Both the position numbers and the translations under genes were made by a program. Of a stretch of DNA of 6,786 bases, positions 1 through 4,756 are shown in pieces. Within the stretch, counting starts at the first letter, position 1, and every line of letters starts with the position of its first letter. Below the pieces are notes generated by a model that was given only the letters and a program-made list of their open reading frames with translations, had not been told where the DNA came from and made no database searches. Origin of the DNA: CAXRDE01 sp964342365 (lineage in GTDB: Bacteria; Cyanobacteriota; Sericytochromatia; UBA7694); assembly GCA_964342365.1 (NCBI GenBank), contig CAYFGW010000248.1, positions 1-6,786 of the forward strand, given 5' to 3'.

Positions 1-1
1 A

Positions 2-475
2 TCGGATTCTCAACGAGTGGGGCATGGGGTTCAGAGTTTAACCCGCAATTACCTGGCTTTTCTTGGGGTAGAAGCCCAGCACCTGAACTGGAGCGGTGGA
101 CAATTACAGGCCGAAATCCGAAAACTGATCCAGCCGGGCACTTATCGTGTGCAGGTGGCGCTTTCAGAACATCAGGGTAGCAAAATTCCTGCGCGGATTC
201 AGGTCACACGCATTGCGGAAGCATTAGAAGAAGATTTCGATCCCCAGCTGTTATTGGAAGAAGAAAGATTACAAAACCCTCGCTCTCAGCAAGCCTTGCA
301 ACAGGATTTGCAAGCCGTATTGCAAAAGCACGCCACGCAGCACCAGATTGCTTTGAACCTTCAGGTTCCGCCGGTGCGTCCGGTGGTGCGCAGCGCCCGT
401 TTGCCCTTTGATATCGTTAATTTCAAAAGCCGTAACGGCGTCTTAACGGGCGAGCTCTTTTTAAGGAGTCCCTGA
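2..475 (+). CDS. Hypothetical protein, C-terminal part (5'-truncated by window edge)
   Basis: I do not recognise this protein. The frame is open to the left edge (codons S-D-S-Q-R precede the first GTG at 17). That GTG has no purine-rich ribosome binding site before it, so the true start most likely lies outside the window and about 157 C-terminal residues are visible. The visible part reads as beta strands (around QLQAEIRKL and TYRVQVAL), then a charged Glu/Gln-rich helical stretch (LEEDFDPQLLLEEERLQ and onward), then strands near the C-terminus (IVNFKSRNGVLTGELFL). There is no membrane segment and no catalytic motif in this part. The alternating strand/helix/strand pattern is vaguely like LmeA/DUF2993 lipid-binding proteins, but I see no diagnostic motif and do not assign it. 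Its TGA stop overlaps the ATG of upp, so the two genes are co-transcribed. Confidence 0.7.
   Translation, partial: SDSQRVGHGVQSLTRNYLAFLGVEAQHLNWSGGQLQAEIRKLIQPGTYRVQVALSEHQGSKIPARIQVTRIAEALEEDFDPQLLLEEERLQNPRSQQALQQDLQAVLQKHATQHQIALNLQVPPVRPVVRSARLPFDIVNFKSRNGVLTGELFLRSP
463..468 (+). promoter_or_regulatory. Ribosome binding site of upp, inside the upstream gene
   Basis: AAGGAG lies 6 nt before the ATG at 475 and within the last codons of the upstream gene. It fixes the upp start. The TGATG overlap (stop 473-475, start 475-477) allows ribosomes finishing the upstream gene to reinitiate on upp. Confidence 0.8.
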
Positions 476-1116
476 TGACAACACTTCACACTTATAACCA
501 TCCTCTCATACAATGTGAGCTTACCCTCTTAAGAGACCAACACACCTCGTCCGCTGAGTTCCGTGGGGCCCTGCACCGCCTGACTCGCTATCTGGCCTAC
601 GAGGCTGCTCGTCAGCATCCTACCCGACCCTTGACGGTGACAACGCCCATGGAAGAGCCTTATGACGGAGCCGTTCGCGAAGACCGTCATGTGGTATTGG
701 CCCCGATTTTACGGGCCGGACTTTGTATGACCGAAGGTGCCCTGGAGGTTTTCACCGGTGCACAAATTCACCATGTAGGGCTTTATCGCAATGAGGAAAC
801 CCTGCAGCCCGTCACCTATTACAATAAGTTGCCTGACACTTTTTCTGCGGAGACAGTGGTTTATGTGTTAGACCCCATGTTGGCCACCGGAGGTTCTGCC
901 ATTGCCGCTATCGATCTTCTGAAAGATAAGTCTATTACCGCTCTGCATTTTTTGTGTCTGATTGCGGCTCCAGAGGGCGTTGAAGCCTTGCAAAAGGCAC
1001 ACCCTGAGGTTCATATTCACACCACGGCGGTAGATCAGCGCTTAAACGAGCAGGGGTACATTGTGCCGGGCCTGGGCGATGCGGGAGATCGCGCGTTCAA
1101 TACGCTCCGGGATTAA
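475..1116 (+). CDS. upp: Uracil phosphoribosyltransferase
   Basis: A cytoplasmic pyrimidine-salvage enzyme that converts uracil and PRPP to UMP and pyrophosphate. At 213 residues it matches the usual family length of about 208-210. Visible hallmarks are APILRAGLCM (76-85), the YRNEETLQPV segment (104-113), the PRPP-binding loop DPMLATGGSA (133-142), IAAPEGVEAL (163-172), and the C-terminal uracil-binding signature GYIVPGLGDAGDR (194-206) followed by AFNT. The last of these is usually FGT in homologues, a small variation. All expected motifs are intact, so it should be active. The start is supported by an AAGGAG site 6 nt upstream and by the stop/start overlap with the preceding gene. No uracil permease or PyrR-type leader is visible beside it. 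The stop codon lies only 8 bp from the stop of the convergent gene on the other strand. Confidence 0.97.
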   Translation: MTTLHTYNHPLIQCELTLLRDQHTSSAEFRGALHRLTRYLAYEAARQHPTRPLTVTTPMEEPYDGAVREDRHVVLAPILRAGLCMTEGALEVFTGAQIHHVGLYRNEETLQPVTYYNKLPDTFSAETVVYVLDPMLATGGSAIAAIDLLKDKSITALHFLCLIAAPEGVEALQKAHPEVHIHTTAVDQRLNEQGYIVPGLGDAGDRAFNTLRD

Positions 1117-1124
1117 TCTGCGTC

Positions 1125-1883
1125 CTAAGTATGCTGTTTGACCACCTGGCGGGCTTTTTTCATAAGGTGCCAGATATTGCTGGCGGTGACCTCGGATGTG
1201 TCAAAAATAACCGATTGCTCATCCACTTCAATGGCTAAATACACGGGCATGGGCACATCTGCAAACTTTTCGGGGCGTTTCATCACTTTTTCAATATCGT
1301 CCCCGTTCACATAGCCGTTTTCCGAACGGTAGATAATCTCTGAGCCCGGTCGGGTATTGGCCGCATAGTCCAGATACTTGACCAGTTTGCTGTCGAGGTT
1401 TTCCAGTCCTTTTTTACTCAAATAACTCAGATGTCCCTGAGACTGAAGCTTGTCCAGAATCCGTTCGCGCAGGGGGCGATCGGTAGTCAGAGGAAATTTT
1501 TGACTGGCCCATTCCAGTTTTTCAAGCACCTGTTCCCGGGCGCAATGGGGCAGGTAAAACACCACAGAATTGCCGTTGCGCATTTCGGCACTCAGATAAG
1601 CCCCGGCCGGCATCTGCTCCTTGTAACGTTCTGGAAAATTAAAATAGCTGTTCAATGGCAGGGCCCGCACCTTTTGTTCGCCGGTAACATAGACCAGTTC
1701 AGAGCCTTCGTGGCTTTCCGCCCGTAGAAGCCAGCGGGCCAGTGGAATGGTGAGTGCGGAGAATCCCTGTTCGGACAGATAGTTTAAACTGCCTCGTTCT
1801 TCAAGGGTGTCCAGGATAGCTAGCGCCTGAGGGGCATCACTCCAGCGGGCTTTGCACATTAAAAAAGCGGATTTGGACTGCAT
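1125..1883 (-). CDS. Hypothetical protein with two copies of an unrecognised domain
   Basis: I do not recognise the family. The 252-residue protein has no signal peptide or transmembrane segment, so it is probably cytoplasmic. It consists of a short N-terminal extension (1-19) and two homologous halves, about 20-130 and 139-248. Each half begins with an ILD-x-L helix, then G-x-L-x-YLS-x-x-G, a further helix, a GSE-hydrophobic-hydrophobic-Y strand, a P-E motif, a P-x-x-x-YL-x-x-E strand and an S-V-hydrophobic-F strand, and ends in a helix. The halves have clearly diverged, which suggests an old duplication. Start: ATG at 1883, with AGAGG 7 nt upstream. It follows the glycosyltransferase gene by 19 bp on the same strand, so it is probably the second gene of that unit, although a TATAAT in the gap could give it its own promoter. 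A regulatory or protein-binding role is possible, but nothing in the sequence shows one. Confidence 0.88.
   Translation of the reverse strand: MQSKSAFLMCKARWSDAPQALAILDTLEERGSLNYLSEQGFSALTIPLARWLLRAESHEGSELVYVTGEQKVRALPLNSYFNFPERYKEQMPAGAYLSAEMRNGNSVVFYLPHCAREQVLEKLEWASQKFPLTTDRPLRERILDKLQSQGHLSYLSKKGLENLDSKLVKYLDYAANTRPGSEIIYRSENGYVNGDDIEKVMKRPEKFADVPMPVYLAIEVDEQSVIFDTSEVTASNIWHLMKKARQVVKQHT
1140..1826 (-). repeat. Internal tandem domain duplication (protein level)
   Basis: The two copies are 1494-1826 (residues 20-130) and 1140-1469 (residues 139-248). Aligned anchors between copy 1 and copy 2 include I23/I142, L24/L143, D25/D144, G31/G150, Y35/Y154, LS 36-37/155-156, G40/G159, GSE 60-62/180-182, Y65/Y185, PE 84-85/204-205, YL 96-97/215-216, E100/E219, SV 106-107/224-225 and F109/F227. 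Only a few single-residue gaps are needed. The alignment was made by eye. Confidence 0.8.
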
Positions 1884-1890
1884 GGTTTAA

Positions 1891-1895
1891 CCTCT
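1891..1895 (-). promoter_or_regulatory. Ribosome binding site of the duplicated-domain gene
   Basis: AGAGG, read on the minus strand, lies 7 nt before the ATG at 1883. It favours this start over the second Met, eight codons further in. Confidence 0.6.
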
Positions 1896-1901
1896 TTTGC
1901 T

Positions 1902-1907
1902 ATTATA
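1902..1907 (-). promoter_or_regulatory. Possible -10 box overlapping the glycosyltransferase stop codon
   Basis: A perfect TATAAT on the minus strand overlaps the TAA stop (1903-1905) of the glycosyltransferase gene. It sits 18 nt before the ATG of the downstream gene, which would give a leader of only about 10-12 nt still holding the AGAGG site. I find no convincing -35 at 16-19 nt spacing (TGCAGC at 17 nt) and no extended -10 TGn. It may be chance, with the downstream gene simply transcribed from the glycosyltransferase promoter. Confidence 0.3.
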
Positions 1908-3939
1908 GCGGGTTTGCGCTTTGGGCTGCATGTAACTGTTGCAGCATCGCTAAAAAACGTTCGCGAGATTGTTGGGTATCAAATATTTTGTGTTGACCGG
2001 CTCGCAAACGGACCTTCCAATCCTGTTGTAAAGTTTCATTGTGAGCCAGATATACCGCTTTACGGGCCAGTGCTTCGGTATCGTCCGCCACAATCCAGTC
2101 TTTGGGAATTCCTATCCAGTGCAAAATCCCCAACGCGTAGCGACCCTTAAGGGTGGGTTGTGAGAGAGCCAGAACGGGCAATTCAGCCTGAAGTGCGCTA
2201 ATAAGGGTGTTGCCACTACCAAAGGGGAAGCTTTCGAGCATAACGCGGCAGTGGGTGAGCACGCTTAAAAAGAGGCTTGGCTCCCAGGGTTTATGCCAGT
2301 AGATTCGTGTGTGAGATAGGCCAGAGGTGCGTTTAAGACGCTGTTGCAACTCTTTCGCAAGCTCTGGCTCAAAGGCGATACACAGGATTGTAGCGGTGCT
2401 GTCCTGTTCTAGAACCCCACGAAACACCTCATCCATGTCCGGATGCATTTTTTGCAGCTGTGCCGGACATATGTACAGTGTGCCTTCCGGGAGCCCCAGA
2501 CTTTGACGGGAAAGATCGGGAATGGGCAGGGGATGATGGGTTTTGGCTTGTTTTAAAGGGGGCCGGAGCCCGGAGGGGGGAGCCTCTAATAAGCATAATT
2601 TTTCGGTGTAATGCTGTTGTGCGGCATCACTTTCGCTGTAGGCATCAGAAATAAAATAGTCCAGGGTATTTACGCCACTGGTGACAGGCTGTCCCGGCAG
2701 AAGCATTTGCACGGGAGCCAGACGGTAATGAGAGAGCAGGTAGCTGTGGGGATCCAGCAGCGTGTCCGTATAGATTAAGATATCCAGGCCCAGAGATTGT
2801 ACCTGATCACATTGTTCCAGTATATCGCCCTTTAACACCAGCCATTGTGTAGCCGTGGCCCGGAGCTCTGCGGTGAATTCATCGTGCTTGAGTGGGCTGA
2901 TTTCCAGAGCTATCCACTCAAAATCCGGGGGGACCAGTCCAGTGATGAGGTCAATAAAACAGCGCATGACCGAATGGTTGTAAAAGAAGCGGGAGATCAC
3001 ACCCACCCGAATGGGGCCTTGCTTCTTGAACGGTTTTTGGGGCTCAGGGGGCTTCCATTGAGGTAAACCCTGTCTTACGCAGGCGGAAAACAGTTCTAAG
3101 GCAAGGCGATCGTGGGGGGTCTGATAAGGCAAATGAAAGGGCAAATGCTGAAGGTTTAGAGGAGACTTAAAAGATAGCTTTTTTTCTATGAATGTTTGCA
3201 GGGACTCTGTAAAGGTTTGTCGAAGGTCTTCGATATGTGCCTTATTATCATACACGCCCGGAAAATGGCACAGGGCTGACAAATGCCATTCCAGAGCGTT
3301 ATCGTGAGTCAGCGCTTCTGCGTAGGCGGCCTGAATACGTGATTCAAAGGCCGGGGTGCGTGGGTACGTGGCCGCCAGCTTTGCGTGGATATGGGCGAGC
3401 ATATAGGGGTTGTGACTTCTTGCTTTTTTTTCTTTTGCCAGAAGCCGACGATAGTTTTGACGGGCCAGTGAAAAATCTTTTAACCCCATGCGCAGGTCAG
3501 CACACCAGTGTAAGTACACGGGGTGAAAGGACCGCTCTAGCAATTGCTCTAATTCGCTCAAATAGTACCGGGCCAGCAGTAAGTCATTGGTGTGGAGATA
3601 ATGCTGAATCAGTTGCCGGCCGGTGGCGTGCAGGGGAAAGCACGTCCAGGATTGACGCAAGAGAGGTTCTTTCCGGGGGGACTGTTGGGCCAGTTGCAGG
3701 TAAAGATAGGCCCGTGAATCCGCTGCTAAAGCAGGATAGACCAGCGCCTGACGCAAGTGGTTGGCTGCCGAGATGCTTTTATTCTGGTCCGCAAAGAGTT
3801 GCGCCAGATTGGCATGAATTTTCCATGCCAGCTCAGGTGTTGCAAGGGGTAACAGCTCCTGATAAAGATACAGGGCTTGTGGTGTATTGTTCTGTTGTTG
3901 CGCCCGCACGGCGGCGTTGAATCGTTCTTTTAGCGACAT
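1903..3939 (-). CDS. TPR-containing GT41 (SPINDLY/O-GlcNAc-transferase-like) glycosyltransferase
   Basis: A predicted cytoplasmic protein glycosyltransferase that transfers a sugar from a nucleotide sugar (UDP-GlcNAc or UDP-hexose in characterised GT41 enzymes) onto protein side chains. Residues 1-270 are helical with TPR-like repeats (clearest around 36-69 and 140-170). From about 309 the GT41 catalytic region follows. It contains IRVGVISRFFYNHSV (310-324), whose His322 aligns with the conserved active-site-region His of OGT. Next come LGLDILIYTD (383-392), APVQMLLPGQPVTSGV (408-423) with LDYFISD (426-432), and YTEKL (444-448). LGLPEGTLYICPAQLQK (481-497) follows, with Lys497 matching the diphosphate-binding Lys. 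LESFPFGSGNT (568-578) and a KGR-x6-LHWIGI segment (599-611) complete it. Glu569 replaces the usual Asp of the LDxFP motif. The length is typical. Start: ATG at 3939, with GGAGG 7 nt upstream. Acceptor and donor sugars cannot be read from the sequence. Confidence 0.9.
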   Translation of the reverse strand: MSLKERFNAAVRAQQQNNTPQALYLYQELLPLATPELAWKIHANLAQLFADQNKSISAANHLRQALVYPALAADSRAYLYLQLAQQSPRKEPLLRQSWTCFPLHATGRQLIQHYLHTNDLLLARYYLSELEQLLERSFHPVYLHWCADLRMGLKDFSLARQNYRRLLAKEKKARSHNPYMLAHIHAKLAATYPRTPAFESRIQAAYAEALTHDNALEWHLSALCHFPGVYDNKAHIEDLRQTFTESLQTFIEKKLSFKSPLNLQHLPFHLPYQTPHDRLALELFSACVRQGLPQWKPPEPQKPFKKQGPIRVGVISRFFYNHSVMRCFIDLITGLVPPDFEWIALEISPLKHDEFTAELRATATQWLVLKGDILEQCDQVQSLGLDILIYTDTLLDPHSYLLSHYRLAPVQMLLPGQPVTSGVNTLDYFISDAYSESDAAQQHYTEKLCLLEAPPSGLRPPLKQAKTHHPLPIPDLSRQSLGLPEGTLYICPAQLQKMHPDMDEVFRGVLEQDSTATILCIAFEPELAKELQQRLKRTSGLSHTRIYWHKPWEPSLFLSVLTHCRVMLESFPFGSGNTLISALQAELPVLALSQPTLKGRYALGILHWIGIPKDWIVADDTEALARKAVYLAHNETLQQDWKVRLRAGQHKIFDTQQSRERFLAMLQQLHAAQSANPL

Positions 3940-3944
3940 CTCAA

Positions 3945-3952
3945 CCCCTCCC
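3945..3952 (-). promoter_or_regulatory. Ribosome binding site of the GT41 gene
   Basis: GGGAGGGG on the minus strand, with its GGAGG core 7 nt before the ATG at 3939. It supports the chosen start of the glycosyltransferase. Confidence 0.7.
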
Positions 3953-3980
3953 GTTATCAGAATACGCTAAAATAAACAAA

Positions 3981-3986
3981 AAGGAG
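3981..3986 (+). promoter_or_regulatory. Ribosome binding site of the TPR-like gene
   Basis: AAGGAG lies 10 nt before the ATG at 3997, slightly long spacing but clear. It favours this ATG over the internal Met21. Confidence 0.7.
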
Positions 3987-3996
3987 TAATTGTATC

Positions 3997-4731
3997 ATGA
4001 CCCACGCTGCCTCAGGCACTACCATTCATGTTTCCACCGAGGCTTTACAGCAAAAAATGAGCCAGGCCACGGAATATCTGGAGTTGGCCCGCTACCGTCA
4101 GGCGGTACGCTTACTCAGTGATTTGCTCAAAAAAGAACCGCTGGGTATGATTGACCAACTCTATGTGCTGGCTCAGCGTGCTGTGGCCAACGCTCTCTGG
4201 AAGAAGCCAGAGGCCGCCATTGAAGATGCTTCGCAATTGCTAGCAGCAGTCAAGGCCGATGTGAACGATCTCCCCCACGATATGGACTGGAAAAAAGAGC
4301 ACAAAGAAGATGTGGGACATTTGCGTTTCCTGGCAGATGTACTGCAACTGCGAGGTGTGCTGTACCGTTTGATTAAATCTCCCCGGGCCGCCGTGGAAGA
4401 TCTCAGTCTGTCCGCTTACATGACCCGTGAAGAAACCGACAATACCCTGAACTATGTATTGCGGGCGGGTGCCTTGATTGAGCTGGGGGATTGTTTAGAG
4501 CAAGCACAGCGGGATTTAGACGCAGTCTGGACGCAAAACAAGCCCCTGTTTTATGAATGGCTGGACTTGCCCGAAGTGGAACAGGCCCATTTTGAACTGG
4601 ATAAAAAGCGGGTGTACTTCGTGTCCGAAGATCACCGCATTGCTCTGAAACCGGACAAGGTCAAACTCAAAAAGAGCAAACTGACCGCCCGCTGGTTCCG
4701 GCTCTGTCAGTTGCTCCACTTAGATCTTTAG
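3997..4731 (+). CDS. TPR-like helical-repeat protein of unknown function
   Basis: A 244-residue, apparently soluble protein with no signal peptide or membrane segment. It is almost entirely helical and has a TPR-like periodicity in about four hairpins: 20-48 (ATEYLELARYRQAVRLL), 53-86 (LAQRAVANALWKKPEAAIED), 112-140 (LQLRGVLYRLIKSPRAAVED) and 151-180 (LRAGALIELGDCLEQAQRDL). The small-residue and Ala/Gly spacing fits TPRs, which mediate protein-protein contacts. The C-terminal region (190-244) differs: a short strand-like YFVSEDHRIAL, then a very basic stretch (KPDKVKLKKSKLTAR, 218-232) that could bind nucleic acid, membrane or an acidic partner. It is divergent from the GT41 gene, whose N-terminus is also TPR-like, across 57 bp, so shared regulation is possible. 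I recognise no catalytic motif or named family. Confidence 0.85.
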   Translation: MTHAASGTTIHVSTEALQQKMSQATEYLELARYRQAVRLLSDLLKKEPLGMIDQLYVLAQRAVANALWKKPEAAIEDASQLLAAVKADVNDLPHDMDWKKEHKEDVGHLRFLADVLQLRGVLYRLIKSPRAAVEDLSLSAYMTREETDNTLNYVLRAGALIELGDCLEQAQRDLDAVWTQNKPLFYEWLDLPEVEQAHFELDKKRVYFVSEDHRIALKPDKVKLKKSKLTARWFRLCQLLHLDL

Positions 4732-4756
4732 GTTTGCTTTACCTTTTTGCTCTTTA

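Larger units (their letters stand above)
3940..3996. promoter_or_regulatory. Divergent intergenic region between glycosyltransferase and TPR-like genes
   Basis: These 57 bp must hold the 5' signals of both divergent genes. The right half (about 3961-3983) is A-rich. A TAAAAT (3968-3973, +) is a candidate -10 for the rightward gene, and TATTCT (3959-3964, -) is a weak candidate for the leftward one. Neither has a recognisable -35 at normal spacing. I see no operator-like palindrome. Confidence 0.4.

Noticed and set aside
17..19. GTG as the start of the first gene
   Set aside because: No ribosome binding site precedes it and the frame is open to the window edge; the gene more probably starts upstream.
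1117..1160. Possible terminator between the convergent upp and duplicated-domain genes (GGCGGGCTTTTTT)
   Set aside because: The T run is present, but only about 3 bp of stem can be formed before it and it lies inside the opposing coding sequence. Not a credible intrinsic terminator.
1431..1727. A 98-codon plus-strand frame opposite the duplicated-domain gene
   Set aside because: The minus-strand frame has an internal domain duplication and a ribosome binding site; this one has neither.
3237..3920. A 227-codon plus-strand open frame antisense to the glycosyltransferase
   Set aside because: It lies wholly opposite the TPR region of a well-supported gene. Its translation is Arg/Gly/Pro-rich with no domain, and no good ribosome binding site is seen. 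It is a shadow frame.
4729..4756. Possible terminator between the convergent TPR-like and surface-protein genes (AGGT-TTGCTTT-ACCT-TTTTG)
   Set aside because: The stem is only 4 bp and AT-containing, and the T tract is short. Too weak to call, although a terminator is expected here.
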